From Thermotalea metallivorans (GTDB lineage: Bacteria; Bacillota; Clostridia; Peptostreptococcales; Thermotaleaceae): a stretch of 64,000 bases of DNA. Where the stretch lies: NCBI RefSeq assembly GCF_001562415.1, contig NZ_LOEE01000046.1, forward strand, positions 1-64,000, read 5' to 3'. The notes below the pieces were generated by a model, which ran no database searches, was not told the DNA's origin, and saw only the letters and a list, made by a program, of their open reading frames with translations. A program made the position numbers and the translations under genes. Position 1 is the stretch's first letter. Every line of letters begins with the position of its first letter. Shown piece after piece: positions 28,030 to 39,699 of the stretch.

Positions 28030-28428
28030 TTACCAAATGTAGCAGATAACTTCTCCTCCAACACCTAATTTTCTCGCCTCTTTGTCCGTAACAATTCCGT
28101 TGGATGTTGAAAGAATTGCTATTCCAAGACCACCTAATACCTTTGGTATTTCATCTTTCTTCGCATATACTCTCAATCCAGGCTTTGAAATTTTCTTTAA
28201 CCCAGAGATAACTTTTTCGTTGTTTTTTCCGTACTTCAGTTGAATTCTGATAATCCCCTGCTTTCCGTCTTCAATTACATCATAACCTTTGATGAAACCC
28301 TCATTGAATAAAATTTCAGCAATTGCTTTTTTCATATTTGAAGCAGGAATATCTACAGTTTCATGTTTCACTGTATTCGCATTTCTTATACGAGTAAGCA
28401 TATCTGCAATTGGATCTGTCATCGTCAT
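28030..28428 (-). CDS. rpsH: Small subunit ribosomal protein uS8
   Basis: A 132-residue protein with [16 protein letters not shown] and the C-terminal [19 protein letters not shown]. In E. coli S8 represses the spc operon by binding near rplE; whether that holds here is unknown. Confidence 0.98.
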   Translation of the reverse strand: MTMTDPIADMLTRIRNANTVKHETVDIPASNMKKAIAEILFNEGFIKGYDVIEDGKQGIIRIQLKYGKNNEKVISGLKKISKPGLRVYAKKDEIPKVLGGLGIAILSTSNGIVTDKEARKLGVGGEVICYIW

Positions 28429-28455
28429 GGTACAAGTACCTCCTTCCTTATATTT

Positions 28456-28641
28456 CTACCAGCTTGCTTTTTTCACACCTGGTATTTGCCCTTTATATGC
28501 CAGTTCTCTGAAACAAATACGGCATATACCAAATTTTCTTAAATACGCATGGGGTCTTCCACAAATTCTGCATCTATTATATTCTCTTGTTGAGAATTTT
28601 TGTTTTCTTTGCTGCTTTATAACAAGAGCTTTTCTAGCCAC
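28456..28641 (-). CDS. rpsN: Small subunit ribosomal protein uS14, zinc type Z
   Basis: A 61-residue short form with C-x2-C...C-x2-C ([20 protein letters not shown]), the zinc-binding S14 that is common in Gram-positives. It lies 15 bp after rplE. Confidence 0.98.
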   Translation of the reverse strand: MARKALVIKQQRKQKFSTREYNRCRICGRPHAYLRKFGICRICFRELAYKGQIPGVKKASW

Positions 28642-28656
28642 TATGTTCCCTCCTTA

Positions 28657-29199
28657 TTATCTCGCAAATGGCATTCCTAATAATCTTAACAGTTCACGGG
28701 CTTCTTCATCAGTCTTCGCCGTTGTTACGAAGATAATGTCCATCCCACGGACCTTCTCCACTTTGTCATACTCAATTTCAGGGAATATTAACTGTTCTTT
28801 AATTCCTAAGGCATAGTTGCCCCTTCCATCAAATGAATTGGGATCAACACCCTTAAAGTCCCTAACCCTTGGCAGTGCAATATTGAATAATCTATCGGCA
28901 AATTCGTACATTCTCTCGCCTCTTAGTGTTACCTTGGCACCAACAGGCATTCCTGCACGAACCTTAAAGTTTGCCACGGATTTTTTCGCTCTTGTAACAA
29001 TCGGTTTTTGTCCTGCAATGGCTGCTAATTCTTCTACCGCAGCTTCTAACAGCTTCGCATTATCCTTTGCATCTCCTAGCCCCATGTTGATAACGATTTT
29101 TTCTAATTTTGGTATTTCCATTGGACTTTTATATTGAAACTTTTCCATTAAGGCTTTTATGATATCTTTTGTATATAATTCTTTTAGTCTGGCTGTCAC
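28657..29199 (-). CDS. rplE: Large subunit ribosomal protein uL5
   Basis: A 180-residue protein with [14 protein letters not shown] and [18 protein letters not shown]. It binds 5S rRNA and contacts P-site tRNA. It lies 28 bp after rplX. Confidence 0.98.
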   Translation of the reverse strand: MTARLKELYTKDIIKALMEKFQYKSPMEIPKLEKIVINMGLGDAKDNAKLLEAAVEELAAIAGQKPIVTRAKKSVANFKVRAGMPVGAKVTLRGERMYEFADRLFNIALPRVRDFKGVDPNSFDGRGNYALGIKEQLIFPEIEYDKVEKVRGMDIIFVTTAKTDEEARELLRLLGMPFAR

Positions 29200-29227
29200 C
29201 GTTTGAACCTCCCTTCAGCTTTCGGTT

Positions 29228-29539
29228 TTACTCTATGATTTCTCCGGACTTTTTGGAAACTCTAACTTTTTTACCGTTTTCCAGGATCTTATAACCAACT
29301 CTTGTGGGAGCCTTTGCCTTTGGATCCCATAGCATCACGTTTGAAACGTGGATTGGTCCTTCCTGATGAATAATACCGCCCTGTTGCACCTTGGCACTTG
29401 GCTTTTGATGCTTCGTAATCATGTTCACACCTTCAACGATTACTCTGTTTTTTTTCGGCATTGCCACCAACACTTTGCCTTTTTTTCCTTTATCTTTACC
29501 TGATATTACGACAACTGTATCGCCTTTTTTAACGTGCAT
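29228..29539 (-). CDS. rplX: Large subunit ribosomal protein uL24
   Basis: A 103-residue protein with an N-terminal KOW motif ([20 protein letters not shown]). It is one of the two assembly-initiator proteins of the 50S subunit. It lies 18 bp after rplN. Confidence 0.98.
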   Translation of the reverse strand: MHVKKGDTVVVISGKDKGKKGKVLVAMPKKNRVIVEGVNMITKHQKPSAKVQQGGIIHQEGPIHVSNVMLWDPKAKAPTRVGYKILENGKKVRVSKKSGEIIE

Positions 29540-29557
29540 CCGTTACACCTCCTCGAA

Positions 29558-29926
29558 CTATAGCACTTCTGGCGCAAGGGATACGATCTTCATGAAATCT
29601 CTTTCTCTTAATTCCCTTGCTACTGGTCCGAAAATACGAGTTCCTACCGGGTTTTTATCTTCCTTTATGATAACCGCTGCATTTTCATCAAACTTAATAT
29701 AGCTTCCGTCAGCTCTTCTTGCTCCCTGCTTGCTTCTCACAATTACAGCCTTTACTACCTGGCCTTTTTTAACAACACCGCCTGGTGTTGCATCTTTAAC
29801 TGAACAAACAATTATATCACCGATATTCGCATATTTTCTCTTGGAACCCCCTAATACACGAATGCATAATAATTCTTTTGCCCCAGAATTATCCGCAACT
29901 CTTAAGCGTGATTCTTGTTGGATCAT
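29558..29926 (-). CDS. rplN: Large subunit ribosomal protein uL14
   Basis: A 122-residue protein, [20 protein letters not shown] through [10 protein letters not shown]. It contributes to the intersubunit bridge and is the docking site of silencing factor RsfS in other bacteria. Confidence 0.98.
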   Translation of the reverse strand: MIQQESRLRVADNSGAKELLCIRVLGGSKRKYANIGDIIVCSVKDATPGGVVKKGQVVKAVIVRSKQGARRADGSYIKFDENAAVIIKEDKNPVGTRIFGPVARELRERDFMKIVSLAPEVL

Positions 29927-29952
29927 GGTAATACCTCCCTTCAGCTATACGA

Positions 29953-30207
29953 TTACTTCGCTCTTTCCATGATTGAAACCAGTCTCCATCTTTTTTCTTT
30001 GCTTAATGGCCTAGTTTCCATGATTCTTACCTTATCGCCGATTCTACATTCATTGTTTTCATCGTGTGCTTTAAATTTCTTTGTTCTTTTTACCGCTTTT
30101 CCGTATAGCGGATGACGTACAAAATCTTCTACAGCAACAACAATGGTTTTATCCATTTTGTCACTAACTACGCGTCCTACTCTCGTCTTTCTTCTTGCTC
30201 TTTCCAC
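29953..30207 (-). CDS. rpsQ: Small subunit ribosomal protein uS17
   Basis: An 84-residue OB-fold protein with [20 protein letters not shown] and [17 protein letters not shown]. It lies 28 bp after rpmC. Confidence 0.98.
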   Translation of the reverse strand: MERARRKTRVGRVVSDKMDKTIVVAVEDFVRHPLYGKAVKRTKKFKAHDENNECRIGDKVRIMETRPLSKEKRWRLVSIMERAK

Positions 30208-30235
30208 GAGTAAAGCCCTCCTTCCCTATTCTTAT

Positions 30236-30439
30236 CTATGCATTTGCCTGTTTTATTTCTTTTTCTCTAAGGATGGTTTGAATACGTGCTATATCTTTTC
30301 GAACTTTTTTCACTTGCATTGGATTTTCAAGCTGTCCCGTAGCCAATTGGAATCTTAAGTTGAAAAGCTCGCCTTTAAGTTCCGTTAATTTTAGATTTAA
30401 CTCTTGCACAGTCATTTCACGAAGCTTATTAGCTTTCAT
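30236..30439 (-). CDS. rpmC: Large subunit ribosomal protein uL29
   Basis: A 67-residue two-helix protein, [20 protein letters not shown] and onward. Start chosen at ATG 30439: it gives the family length, and the ATG lies inside the last codons of rplP (11-bp overlap), so translation is probably coupled. It sits near the peptide exit tunnel. Confidence 0.97.
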   Translation of the reverse strand: MKANKLREMTVQELNLKLTELKGELFNLRFQLATGQLENPMQVKKVRKDIARIQTILREKEIKQANA

Positions 30440-30872
30440 TAGCTTCACCACCCTTTTCTCCCATCTCTTTACGTGTCACGAACTTGCATTTGATCGGCAA
30501 CTTATGCATTGCAAGTCTCATGGCTTCTCTTGCCTTTTCTTCAGTAACACCTGCTAATTCGAACATTACCCTTCCAGGTTTTACAACTGCTACCCAATAT
30601 TCTGGAGAACCTTTACCGGCACCCATACGTGTTTCAGCTGGCTTCTGCGTAATGGGCTTGTGCGGGAAGATTTTAATCCAAACCTTTCCCCCTCTTTTGA
30701 TATATCTTGTCATTGCAATTCTGGCAGCTTCAATTTGATTCGAAGTAATCCAAGCCGGCTCTAAAGCCATCAATCCATATTCTCCGTAAGTAATTGTATT
30801 ACCTCTTTGTGCCGTACCCTTCATTCTGCCTCTATGCACTCTACGACGCTTTACTCTTTTAGGCATTAACAT
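30429..30872 (-). CDS. rplP: Large subunit ribosomal protein uL16
   Basis: A 147-residue protein, [20 protein letters not shown] with [22 protein letters not shown] further on. Start chosen at ATG 30872 behind GGAGG rather than an upstream in-frame ATG that lacks family similarity. It helps position A-site tRNA. Confidence 0.98.
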   Translation of the reverse strand: MLMPKRVKRRRVHRGRMKGTAQRGNTITYGEYGLMALEPAWITSNQIEAARIAMTRYIKRGGKVWIKIFPHKPITQKPAETRMGAGKGSPEYWVAVVKPGRVMFELAGVTEEKAREAMRLAMHKLPIKCKFVTRKEMGEKGGEANES

Positions 30873-30899
30873 CGTCCGTTTCCTCCTTCCCTCAGTCAA

Positions 30900-31661
30900 T
30901 TACGCTTGCTCTTCGTTCCCTTTATTTTCTTTGCGCGGTTTGAAATCTTTATTTCGATTCGGCTTGCTTGGTTTTTGATTTTGCTGGGCTCTCATCGCTC
31001 TTCTGGCCTCTTTTACAGCCTCGCTTGTCTCGGGTAAAATTTCTCCTTTGTATATCCAAGCTTTTACACCGATTTTTCCGTAAGTTGTGTCTGCTTCCGC
31101 AAAACCATAGTCTATATCAGCTCTTAAAGTATGCAAAGGTACATTACCTTCACTGTATTTTTCAGTTCTGGCCATTTCAGCGCCGCCCAATCTTCCTGAA
31201 CATGCAATCTTAATTCCCTTTGCTCCGGCCTTCATAGTCCTTTGGATGGCTTGCTTCATGGCTCTTCTGAAGGATACCCTTCTTTCTAATTGGAAAGCTA
31301 CATTTTCAGCCACCAACTGTGCTTCCATTTCAGGATTCTTTACTTCATTAATGTTTACCAGTACACCCTTGCCTGTTAGTTTTTCCAGCTCCAATCTTAA
31401 ATCCTCTACGCCTTGACCGCCTTTTCCGATGACCATGCCAGGCTTCGCAGTAAAGATATTCACTTTCACTTTGTTGTTGGCTGCTCTCTCAATGGTGATT
31501 CTGGCAACACCGGAAGCAAACAATTTATCTTTAACGTATTCACGAATCTTATGATCTTCGATTAAAAGGTCTGCAAATTCGCCCTTTTTTGCATACCATT
31601 TTGAGTCCCAATCCTTAATGATTCCCACTCTTAAGCCGTGGGGATTAACTTTTTGACCCAT
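30900..31661 (-). CDS. rpsC: Small subunit ribosomal protein uS3 with extended tail
   Basis: A 253-residue protein with a KH domain ([20 protein letters not shown]) and the S3 C-terminal domain. It is about 35 residues longer than the B. subtilis protein because of a hydrophilic tail rich in Lys, Asn and Arg (from about residue 215). S3 helps form the mRNA entry site. The tail is probably disordered. Confidence 0.98.
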   Translation of the reverse strand: MGQKVNPHGLRVGIIKDWDSKWYAKKGEFADLLIEDHKIREYVKDKLFASGVARITIERAANNKVKVNIFTAKPGMVIGKGGQGVEDLRLELEKLTGKGVLVNINEVKNPEMEAQLVAENVAFQLERRVSFRRAMKQAIQRTMKAGAKGIKIACSGRLGGAEMARTEKYSEGNVPLHTLRADIDYGFAEADTTYGKIGVKAWIYKGEILPETSEAVKEARRAMRAQQNQKPSKPNRNKDFKPRKENKGNEEQA

Positions 31662-31677
31662 TACTTATCCCTCCTTC

Positions 31678-32013
31678 TTAAGCTCTTTCTTTTAATACAA
31701 CTCCTACATGGCTTGTTCTCTTTAAAATTTTCACACCGCGACCCATGGATGCCGCTCTCCATCTTTTTAATGTAGGTCCTTGGTTGGCATATACTTCTGC
31801 AACATATAATTTATCTACATCCATTTGATGGTTATTTTCCCCATTTGCCATGGCTGATTTGATTACCTTTGCAAGTACAGGGGCCCCTGCCCTTGGTGTG
31901 AACTTTAATATTGTTAATGCTTCGTTCGCATTTTTTCCTCTTACAAGATCGCAAATCGGTTTGATCTTTCTTGGAGATATGCGCACATATTTTGCAATTG
32001 CTCTAGCTTCCAC
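31678..32013 (-). CDS. rplV: Large subunit ribosomal protein uL22
   Basis: A 111-residue protein with VRISPRKIKPICDLVRGK and LKRWRAASMGRGVKILKRTS. I choose GTG 32013 (MEARAIAKYVR) because GGAGG lies upstream and family proteins start here; an ATG seven codons earlier lies before the ribosome site. L22 lines the exit tunnel. Confidence 0.97.
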   Translation of the reverse strand: MEARAIAKYVRISPRKIKPICDLVRGKNANEALTILKFTPRAGAPVLAKVIKSAMANGENNHQMDVDKLYVAEVYANQGPTLKRWRAASMGRGVKILKRTSHVGVVLKERA

Positions 32014-32039
32014 TTGAGTAACCTCCCTCCGCATCTATC

Positions 32040-32324
32040 TTACTTCTTTACTTTTGAGGACTTTTCAGTATCCGCATGTCCTCTATAGGTTCTCGTTGGT
32101 GCAAATTCACCTAATTTGTGTCCTACCATATCCTCCGTAATATATACAGGAACGTGCTTTTTACCATCATGGACAGCAATGGTGTGTCCGATCATTTCTG
32201 GGAATATCGTAGATGCCCGTGACCAAGTCTTTAATACTTTCTTTTCGTTTTTTTCATTCATCTCTTGAATTCTCTTCATTAGCTTCGGTTCAACGTAAGG
32301 TCCTTTTTTTAATGATCTGCTCAT
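32040..32324 (-). CDS. rpsS: Small subunit ribosomal protein uS19
   Basis: A 94-residue protein, [18 protein letters not shown] through [21 protein letters not shown]. It sits in the 30S head with S13. It lies 93 bp after rplB. Confidence 0.98.
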   Translation of the reverse strand: MSRSLKKGPYVEPKLMKRIQEMNEKNEKKVLKTWSRASTIFPEMIGHTIAVHDGKKHVPVYITEDMVGHKLGEFAPTRTYRGHADTEKSSKVKK

Positions 32325-32417
32325 TCTGCTGTTATCCTCCCTTCAATAACTATACTTTTGGGCACTGAGGACGATGAGGCCAAGGTCTTCATGATTTCCA
32401 TGACCTCTTTCCCCCTA

Positions 32418-33251
32418 TTACTTTTCGTTTCTTCTCTTAATAATGAATTTATCCGATGCCTTATTTTTCTTCCTTGTCTTATAACCAAGGGCTGGTTTGC
32501 CCCAAGGTGTAACCGGTGTCGGTCTACCAATCGGCGATCTTCCTTCTCCACCGCCGTGGGGGTGATCATTCGGGTTCATTACGGAACCTCTTACCGTTGG
32601 TCTGATGCCCATATGTCTTTTCCGACCGGCTTTGCCAATAGTAATATTTTCATGGTCTAAGTTGCCTACCTGTCCGATGGTAGCTTTGCAATTAATGCTT
32701 ACAAGTCTTACCTCTCCGGATGGCAGTCTGACTTGTGCATATTTGTCTTCTTTTGCCATTAACTGTGCAGCATTTCCGGCTGCTCTTGCCAGTTGGCCGC
32801 CCTTTCCTGGCTTTAATTCGATGTTATGGATAACAGTACCTACCGGAATATTCTTTAGCGGCAGTGCATTTCCTACTTTAATATCCGCATTTTCTCCTGA
32901 TACAACCACATCACCAACACTTAATTTGTTGGGTGCAATAATATATCTTTTTTCTCCGTCTGCATATGTCAATAATGCAATATTGGCAGTTCTGTTCGGA
33001 TCGTATTCAATAGCCGTTACCTTTGCTGGAATACCATCCTTATCTCTCTTGAAATCGATGATTCTATATTTTCTCTTTTGTCCGCCGCCTCTATGACGAA
33101 CTGTGATTTTACCTTGAGCATTTCTACCAGCATTTTTCTTTAATGTTACCAATAATGACTTTTCAGGTTCTTTCTTTGTGATTTCTTCGAACGTTGAAAC
33201 CGTCATTTGTCTTAATGCTGGAGAAGTCGGTTTAAACTTCTTGATACCCAT
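32418..33251 (-). CDS. rplB: Large subunit ribosomal protein uL2
   Basis: A 277-residue protein with the near-universal segments [19 protein letters not shown] and [19 protein letters not shown]; the His in NPNDHPHGG is near the peptidyl transferase centre. It lies 39 bp after rplW. Confidence 0.98.
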   Translation of the reverse strand: MGIKKFKPTSPALRQMTVSTFEEITKKEPEKSLLVTLKKNAGRNAQGKITVRHRGGGQKRKYRIIDFKRDKDGIPAKVTAIEYDPNRTANIALLTYADGEKRYIIAPNKLSVGDVVVSGENADIKVGNALPLKNIPVGTVIHNIELKPGKGGQLARAAGNAAQLMAKEDKYAQVRLPSGEVRLVSINCKATIGQVGNLDHENITIGKAGRKRHMGIRPTVRGSVMNPNDHPHGGGEGRSPIGRPTPVTPWGKPALGYKTRKKNKASDKFIIKRRNEK

Positions 33252-33290
33252 CGTAATTTCCCTCCTTCTTCAATCGTACTCCTGGACTGA

Positions 33291-33581
33291 TTACATTCCT
33301 TCAAAGAATTCGATTTCTTTGCTGTCCGGCGTCAACTGAACAATCGCCTTCTTCCAGTCAGGTCTCTTCCCAACGTGCATACCCATTCTTTTCTTTTTCC
33401 CTGGCACGTTCATTGTATTTACCTTTTGAACTTTCACGCCGAAAATCTTCTCAATGGCCTTTTTGATTTCTACTTTGTTGGCTCTTCTGTCTACTTCAAA
33501 GGTGTATTTTTTCTCAGCCATATTCTCCATACTTGTTTCAGAAATGATTGGTCTTTTGATGATATCGTATGGCGTCATCAT
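33291..33581 (-). CDS. rplW: Large subunit ribosomal protein uL23
   Basis: A 96-residue protein with [20 protein letters not shown] and [15 protein letters not shown]. It is the docking site of trigger factor and SRP at the tunnel exit. It overlaps rplD by one base, so translation is coupled. Confidence 0.98.
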   Translation of the reverse strand: MMTPYDIIKRPIISETSMENMAEKKYTFEVDRRANKVEIKKAIEKIFGVKVQKVNTMNVPGKKKRMGMHVGKRPDWKKAIVQLTPDSKEIEFFEGM

Positions 33582-34204
33582 TATGCGTACACCTCCTCTA
33601 CTTTGTGTACCGCGTCCTTGGTAATAATGAACTTGTCATGATTCAAAATATCATAAACGTTTAATGTTGTAACCAGTGTCGTTGTTACACCGGGAATATT
33701 TCTTGCTGACCGGATGATGTTGTCATTCTTTTCATCCATTACAATTAGTGCTTTCTTTTCTACATTTAGATTTTTTAAGATATTTACCATGTCCTTTGTC
33801 TTTGGCACATCCAGGTTTAGCTCATCTAAAACAATGATGTTTTCTGTTTGTACCTTAGAGCTTAATGCAGACTTCATTGCCAGCCTCTTTACTTTCTTGG
33901 GCAGCGTATATCTGTAATCTCTCGGCTTCGGTGCAAATACCACACCGCCGCCAACCCATTGGGGTGCTCTGATGCTTCCTTGGCGGGCTCTGCCTGTTCC
34001 TTTTTGCCTCCATGGTTTTCTTCCGCCACCTCTTACTTCTGCCCTTGTTTTTGCTGATTGGGTACCTTGTCTTTGGTTTGCTAAATAATTTTTTACAGCT
34101 TCATGCAGTACATTTTGATTTATTTCAACACCGAATACGCTATCGCTTAATTCGATCTCTCCCACTTGTTGACCTGAAACATTCAATAAAGCAACCTTTG
34201 GCAT
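33581..34204 (-). CDS. rplD: Large subunit ribosomal protein uL4
   Basis: A 207-residue protein with the internal loop [20 protein letters not shown] that reaches the exit tunnel and is a macrolide-resistance site in other species. In E. coli L4 represses the S10 operon; in Firmicutes this is not generally shown. Confidence 0.98.
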   Translation of the reverse strand: MPKVALLNVSGQQVGEIELSDSVFGVEINQNVLHEAVKNYLANQRQGTQSAKTRAEVRGGGRKPWRQKGTGRARQGSIRAPQWVGGGVVFAPKPRDYRYTLPKKVKRLAMKSALSSKVQTENIIVLDELNLDVPKTKDMVNILKNLNVEKKALIVMDEKNDNIIRSARNIPGVTTTLVTTLNVYDILNHDKFIITKDAVHKVEEVYA

Positions 34205-34230
34205 TTTACTTCCTCCCTTCCATAGCCAGA

Positions 34231-34863
34231 TTATACTTCTGCCTTAACCGTTTCTTTTATAGTAATAATTCCGCCCTTAGGTCCCGGAATGGCACCTTTT
34301 ACTAAAATCAAATTTCGATTTGCGTCAATTTTTGCAATCTCAAGGTTTTGAATTGTAACTTGCTCGTTGCCCATTCTTCCAGCCTCTGTTTGGCCTTTGA
34401 AGACTCTGCCCGGTGTTGTGTTGGCTCCCTTAGACCCAGGTCCTCTGTGATATTTGGAACCATGGCTCATGGGTCCTCTGGACTGATTGTGTCTCTTGAT
34501 AGGCCCTTGTGTGCCTTTGCCCTTGGTGATACCTGTCACATCCACCTTGTTGCCTTCTGCAAAAATATCTGCCTTGATCTCCTGTCCTACTTTGTATTCT
34601 TCTGGATTTTCTACGCGAAACTCCTTTAATACTTTTTTATAGCTTACACCGGCCTTATCAAAATGACCTTTTTCTGGCTTATTCGTCCTATTGGCCTTTT
34701 TATCTTCAAAACCAACCTGAATTGCATTATAACCATCTTTTTCAATCGTTTTAATTTGTGTTACATATACCGGGCCCGCTTCAATTACGGTTACAGGAAT
34801 GACTGTTCCCTCTTCATTGAAGATTTGTGTCATGCCAATTTTTTTTCCTAAAATTCCTTTCAT
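34231..34863 (-). CDS. rplC: Large subunit ribosomal protein uL3
   Basis: A 210-residue protein, [20 protein letters not shown], with the long central loop [15 protein letters not shown] near the peptidyl transferase centre. It lies 113 bp after rpsJ. Confidence 0.98.
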   Translation of the reverse strand: MKGILGKKIGMTQIFNEEGTVIPVTVIEAGPVYVTQIKTIEKDGYNAIQVGFEDKKANRTNKPEKGHFDKAGVSYKKVLKEFRVENPEEYKVGQEIKADIFAEGNKVDVTGITKGKGTQGPIKRHNQSRGPMSHGSKYHRGPGSKGANTTPGRVFKGQTEAGRMGNEQVTIQNLEIAKIDANRNLILVKGAIPGPKGGIITIKETVKAEV

Positions 34864-34976
34864 TTTTTACACCTCCTAATGTTCTTACAGCGGATTACAC
34901 TTGCAACATGTAATCATACTAAGAGAGGCATAGGGTACTTCCTATATATCAACCTTTTTCTTAGTAGTTACATACT

Positions 34977-35297
34977 TCACAGTTTGATTTCGATATCAAC
35001 GCCAGCCGGTAAATCCAGTCTCATTAAAGCATCTACTGTCTTTGGCGTTGGATTCAAGATGTCGATCAATCTCTTGTGTGTTCTCATTTCAAATTGCTCT
35101 CTAGCATCCTTGTACTTGTGTACAGCCCTCAGGATTGTGATTACCTGCTTTTCCGTCGGCAGCGGAACCGGTCCTGATACTTCGGCCCCCGTTCTCTTTG
35201 CTGTGTCTACAATCTTTTCTGAAGATTGATCTAAAATCTTGTGATCAAAAGCTTTTAATCTGATTCTGATTTTTTGTTTTCCCTTACTGTTTGCCAT
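34977..35297 (-). CDS. rpsJ: Small subunit ribosomal protein uS10 (NusE)
   Basis: A 106-residue protein with [20 protein letters not shown] and [18 protein letters not shown]. Besides its ribosomal role, S10 binds NusB and NusG in antitermination and coupling. Start at ATG 35297 behind GGAGGG; an earlier ATG lies upstream of that site. First gene of the S10 cluster. Confidence 0.98.
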   Translation of the reverse strand: MANSKGKQKIRIRLKAFDHKILDQSSEKIVDTAKRTGAEVSGPVPLPTEKQVITILRAVHKYKDAREQFEMRTHKRLIDILNPTPKTVDALMRLDLPAGVDIEIKL

Positions 35298-35330
35298 TTT
35301 TATTTCCCTCCTTTTCATCGCACGCAGTTA

Positions 35331-35516
35331 CCTAGTACGTACGACTAGAATCTCTGTACACTCTCCCGGGTGTTCCCACTTATTTTTTATAAGGAATATC
35401 GGAGAGCTCACAGGAATTCTGTCGCCCGATTCTTGAACGGACATTCTCAGTGAAAATTCCCCTCGATGTTGCTCGGCAACCTTTCACCTCATCGCAGTCC
35501 CTATAAACACACACTA
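35331..35516 (-). promoter_or_regulatory. Structured 5' leader of the S10 operon
   Basis: About 200 nt between the promoter and rpsJ can fold. A composite hairpin spans 35361-35406 with nested stems CTCTCC/GGAGAG, TTCC/GGAA and CTTAT/ATAAG. A GTTGC/GCAAC hairpin lies near 35471-35483, enclosed by CGAT/ATCG. A stem CTAGT/ACTAG lies just before the ribosome site. A leader this long and structured may be autoregulatory, but I do not recognise a named family. Confidence 0.5.
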
Positions 35517-35522
35517 CTATAG

Positions 35523-35551
35523 TATATAAAATGCTTGAGAATACATCAAGT
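35523..35551 (-). promoter_or_regulatory. Sigma-A promoter of the S10 operon
   Basis: TTGATG (35551-35546), 17 bp, TATACT (35528-35523). Start near 35516, about 220 bases before rpsJ. Confidence 0.82.
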
Positions 35552-35607
35552 ATTGACTTTTTTTCGTTTTTATGCTATAGAATGTATTTTTCAAAAAAAT
35601 ATTTTTT

Positions 35608-35637
35608 AGTAGCCGAAGCGAATTGGCTTCGGCTACT
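35608..35637 (-). terminator. tuf copy 1 terminator
   Basis: A perfect 12-bp GC-rich stem AGTAGCCGAAGC / GCTTCGGCTACT with a 6-base loop begins 13 bp past the tuf stop. On the minus strand it is followed by AAAAAATATTTTTTTG, so the U-tract is slightly displaced. Confidence 0.75.
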
Positions 35638-35650
35638 GATGATGGCAAAA

Positions 35651-36844
35651 TTACTCTACGATAGAAGCAACAACGCCTGCTCCTACTGTTCTTCCGCCTT
35701 CACGGATCGCAAATCTTAAACCTTCTTCGATGGCAATCGGTGTGATTAACTCAATTGTCATCTGTACATTGTCTCCAGGCATACACATTTCCATTCCTTC
35801 TGGCAATGCAATTGAACCTGTTACGTCTGTTGTTCTGAAGTAGAACTGTGGTCTGTATCCGTTAAAGAATGGTGTATGTCTTCCACCTTCTTCTTTCTTC
35901 AATACGTAAACCTCTGCCTTGAATTTTGTATGGGGCTTGATGGAGCCAGGCTTCGCCAATACTTGGCCTCTTTCTATTTCATCTCTTTGTACACCTCTTA
36001 ATAATGCTCCAATGTTGTCTCCTGCCTGTGCTTGGTCAAGCAGCTTTCTGAACATCTCTACCCCTGTTACAACAACTTTTCTTGGCGCATCCATTAATCC
36101 TACAATCTCTACCTCATCAGATACTTTCAACACGCCTCTCTCTACTCTTCCTGTCGCAACAGTTCCTCTGCCTGTGATGGAGAATACGTCCTCTACAGGC
36201 ATCAAGAATGGCTTGTCAATTTCTCTTTGTGGCTCAGGAATGTATGCATCAATTTGCTCGAATAATTCCACAATCTTGTCTCCCCATGGTCCCATCGGAT
36301 CGTTCAGCGCTTGCAATGCAGATCCTCTGATGATCGGTGTGTCATCTCCAGGAAATTCATATTCGTTTAATAATTCTCTTACTTCCATTTCTACTAAGTC
36401 TAATAATTCTTCGTCATCTACCATGTCGCACTTGTTTAGGAATACTACAATGTATGGTACCCCTACCTGTCTGGATAACAGGATGTGCTCTCTTGTTTGC
36501 GGCATCGGACCGTCTGTCGCTGCTACTACCAGAATCGCTCCGTCCATTTGCGCTGCCCCTGTAATCATGTTCTTTACATAGTCAGCATGGCCTGGGCAGT
36601 CCACGTGGGCATAGTGTCTGTTGGGTGTCTCATATTCAACGTGGGCTGTTGAAATTGTAATCCCTCTTTCTCTTTCTTCCGGTGCCTTGTCAATTTGATC
36701 AAAGGCTACCTCTGCGCCTAATCCGTATCTCTTATGCAGTGTCTTTGTAATTGCTGCTGTTAATGTGGTCTTACCATGGTCAACGTGCCCGATTGTTCCA
36801 ATGTTCACGTGTGGCTTCGTTCTCTCAAATTTCGCTTTTGCCAT
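35651..36844 (-). CDS. tuf: Elongation factor EF-Tu, copy 1
   Basis: A 397-residue GTPase that delivers aminoacyl-tRNA to the ribosome. P-loop GHVDHGKT, switch region [26 protein letters not shown] and NKCDMVDD are all intact, followed by the two beta-barrel domains. It lies 86 bp after fusA, with an intervening hairpin. The protein is identical to that of copy 2 at 52.6 kb; I count about eight silent base differences over 1194 bases. Confidence 0.98.
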   Translation of the reverse strand: MAKAKFERTKPHVNIGTIGHVDHGKTTLTAAITKTLHKRYGLGAEVAFDQIDKAPEERERGITISTAHVEYETPNRHYAHVDCPGHADYVKNMITGAAQMDGAILVVAATDGPMPQTREHILLSRQVGVPYIVVFLNKCDMVDDEELLDLVEMEVRELLNEYEFPGDDTPIIRGSALQALNDPMGPWGDKIVELFEQIDAYIPEPQREIDKPFLMPVEDVFSITGRGTVATGRVERGVLKVSDEVEIVGLMDAPRKVVVTGVEMFRKLLDQAQAGDNIGALLRGVQRDEIERGQVLAKPGSIKPHTKFKAEVYVLKKEEGGRHTPFFNGYRPQFYFRTTDVTGSIALPEGMEMCMPGDNVQMTIELITPIAIEEGLRFAIREGGRTVGAGVVASIVE

Positions 36845-36896
36845 TTTTTCTTCCTCCTTTTGACTTTACATGCAATCAGTAAAGATATTTTTGAAA

Positions 36897-36919
36897 CTGC
36901 CGGGTCTATTGCCCGGCAG
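36897..36919 (-). terminator. fusA-tuf intergenic hairpin
   Basis: Stem CTGCCGGG / CCCGGCAG with a 7-base loop lies 12 bp past the fusA stop. The following sequence on the minus strand (TTTCAAAAATATCTTT) is a poor U-tract, so partial termination or RNA processing is as likely as full termination. Confidence 0.5.
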
Positions 36920-36930
36920 CATGTTTTTTA

Positions 36931-39000
36931 TCATTTGCCAGCAATAATCTTTTCAGCTAAGCTAGCTGGTACTTGCTCATAGTGGTCAAACTGCATTGTA
37001 TATGTTCCTCTACCCTGGGTTTTGGACCGCAGGTCTGTGGCATAACCAAACATCTCAGACAGGGGCACATATCCTCTTACTACCTGAGCACCTGCTCTTG
37101 CTTCCATACCTTCGATTCTTCCACGTCTTGCATTGATATCTCCGATAACGTCACCCATGTATTCCTCCGGCACTACCACTTCAATCTTGAAGTATGGCTC
37201 CAGCAGTACGGGCTTCGCCTTCTTCATGGCTTCCTTAAATGCCATAGAACCGGCAATCTTAAAGGCCATTTCAGAGGAGTCCACTTCGTGGAAGGAACCG
37301 TCATACAATTCAACTTTCACATCCACCACAGGGTATCCGGCCAATACGCCATTTTCCATAGCTCCCTGAATCCCTGCATCAACATGGGGAATATATTCTT
37401 TTGGAATGGCCCCTCCAACGATAGAGTTAACAAATTCATATCCTGCACCCGGCTCTTGGGGATATACTTTGATCTTAACATGTCCGTATTGTCCTCGGCC
37501 ACCAGATTGACGAGCATATTTCACGTCCACATCCGCCATTGCAGTAATCGTTTCTTTATAAGCAACCTGAGGCTTGCCTACATTGGCCTCCACCTTGAAT
37601 TCTCTCAACATTCTGTCTACGATAATCTCAAGGTGCAACTCTCCCATACCTGCGATGATTGTCTGCCCTGTTTCTTGGTTTGTCCAAGTTCTGAAAGTCG
37701 GGTCCTCTTCAGAAAGTTTCTGAAGGGCCATGCTCATCTTTTCCTGTCCTGCCTTTGTTTTTGGTTCAATTGCAATCTCAATTACAGGTTCCGGGAATTC
37801 CATAGATTCAAGAATAATCGGATGATTTTGATCGCATAGCGTGTCTCCTGTGGTAGTATCCTTCAATCCTACAGCCGCAGCAATATCTCCTGCATATACT
37901 TCCGTAATTTCTTCTCTGTGGTTGGCATGCATCTGCATGATACGGCCGATTCTTTCCTTCTTATCCTTTGTTGAGTTATATACATAGGAACCTGATTGAA
38001 GCACACCGGAATATACTCTGAAGAAAGCCAATTTTCCCACATAAGGATCAGCCATGATTTTAAATGCTAATGCAGAAAATGGCTCGCTGTCACTGGCTAT
38101 TCTTTCGGCTTCTTCTTGAGTATCGGGCAATACCCCCTTCACCGGCGGAATATCTACTGGAGATGGGAGATAATCTACAACGGCATCCAGCATCAACTGT
38201 ACGCCTTTGTTCTTATAGGAAGAACCGCAAAGTACAGGCACCATTGCATTGGCAATTGTCTGCTTTCTGATTCCTGCCTTGATTTCTTCAACCGTTAATT
38301 CTTCGCCCTCCAGGTACTTCATCATCAATTCTTCATCAGCTTCCGCAACAGCTTCTACCAACGCCAGTCTATACTCCTCCGCTTTGTCCATCATATCTGC
38401 AGGAATTTCAGTGATTTCGATTTCTTTTCCCAAATCATCTTTGTAAATCCTTGCGTTCATTTCCACAAGGTCAATGATTCCTGTGAAAGTATCTTCAGCA
38501 CCGATTGGCAGTTGGATGGGTACTGCATTTGCCTTTAATCTGTCTTTCATCATTGCAACAACATTGTAGAAATCTGCGCCGATGATATCCATCTTATTTA
38601 CATAAGCCATTCTTGGCACTCTATATTTATCTGCTTGACGCCAAACTGTTTCTGATTGAGGCTCAACACCGCCTTTTGCACAGAATACAGCTACGGCACC
38701 GTCAAGCACACGCAATGATCTTTCCACCTCTACCGTAAAGTCCACGTGGCCCGGTGTATCTATAATGTTGATGCGATGGCCTTTCCATTGAGCAGTCGTG
38801 GCAGCAGAAGTAATAGTAATTCCTCTTTCCTGCTCCTGCTCCATCCAGTCCATGGTGGCAGCACCTTCGTGCACTTCACCAATTTTATGGGTTCTACCGG
38901 TATAGAATAAGATTCTTTCCGTGGTAGTCGTTTTGCCCGCATCTATATGTGCCATAATACCTATATTACGGGTCTTTTCTAATGGAAACTGTCTAGGCAC
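36931..39000 (-). CDS. fusA: Elongation factor EF-G
   Basis: A 689-residue translocase GTPase. Motifs are AHIDAGKTT (P-loop), [19 protein letters not shown] and [10 protein letters not shown], then domains II-V ending with the family-typical [17 protein letters not shown]. Translocates tRNA-mRNA and, with RRF, splits ribosomes. It follows rpsG by 95 bp in the str operon. Confidence 0.98.
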   Translation of the reverse strand: MPRQFPLEKTRNIGIMAHIDAGKTTTTERILFYTGRTHKIGEVHEGAATMDWMEQEQERGITITSAATTAQWKGHRINIIDTPGHVDFTVEVERSLRVLDGAVAVFCAKGGVEPQSETVWRQADKYRVPRMAYVNKMDIIGADFYNVVAMMKDRLKANAVPIQLPIGAEDTFTGIIDLVEMNARIYKDDLGKEIEITEIPADMMDKAEEYRLALVEAVAEADEELMMKYLEGEELTVEEIKAGIRKQTIANAMVPVLCGSSYKNKGVQLMLDAVVDYLPSPVDIPPVKGVLPDTQEEAERIASDSEPFSALAFKIMADPYVGKLAFFRVYSGVLQSGSYVYNSTKDKKERIGRIMQMHANHREEITEVYAGDIAAAVGLKDTTTGDTLCDQNHPIILESMEFPEPVIEIAIEPKTKAGQEKMSMALQKLSEEDPTFRTWTNQETGQTIIAGMGELHLEIIVDRMLREFKVEANVGKPQVAYKETITAMADVDVKYARQSGGRGQYGHVKIKVYPQEPGAGYEFVNSIVGGAIPKEYIPHVDAGIQGAMENGVLAGYPVVDVKVELYDGSFHEVDSSEMAFKIAGSMAFKEAMKKAKPVLLEPYFKIEVVVPEEYMGDVIGDINARRGRIEGMEARAGAQVVRGYVPLSEMFGYATDLRSKTQGRGTYTMQFDHYEQVPASLAEKIIAGK

Positions 39001-39095
39001 AATTTTTCCTCCTTTCTTTTTCCGGAATTGCTATAGAAAATATTGTTCCCCAAAATATCCTTGTTAAACCAAAAGTTAACAAGTTTTCTATATCT

Positions 39096-39641
<546 letters not shown>

Positions 39642-39652
39642 CTATATATAAA

Positions 39653-39678
39653 ATCCAACCCTCCGAAAGAGGGTGGAT
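39653..39678 (-). other. Hairpin in the rpsL-rpsG intercistronic region
   Basis: Within the 133-bp gap between rpsL and rpsG a stem ATCCAACCCTC / GAGGGTGGAT (one bulge) closes on CGAAA. There is no U-tract. In E. coli S7 binds this intercistronic region to control its own synthesis; a similar role here is only an analogy. Confidence 0.5.
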
Positions 39679-39699
39679 GCATTTCCGCTCGACGTTCAA

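Noticed and set aside
32321-32569. 82-codon minus-strand frame overlapping the 3' end of rplB
   Set aside because: It is an out-of-frame shadow of rplB; the translation has no similarity to any ribosomal protein.
35919-36581. 220-codon plus-strand frame inside tuf (repeated inside copy 2)
   Set aside because: Antisense of EF-Tu; its conservation between copies only reflects tuf identity.
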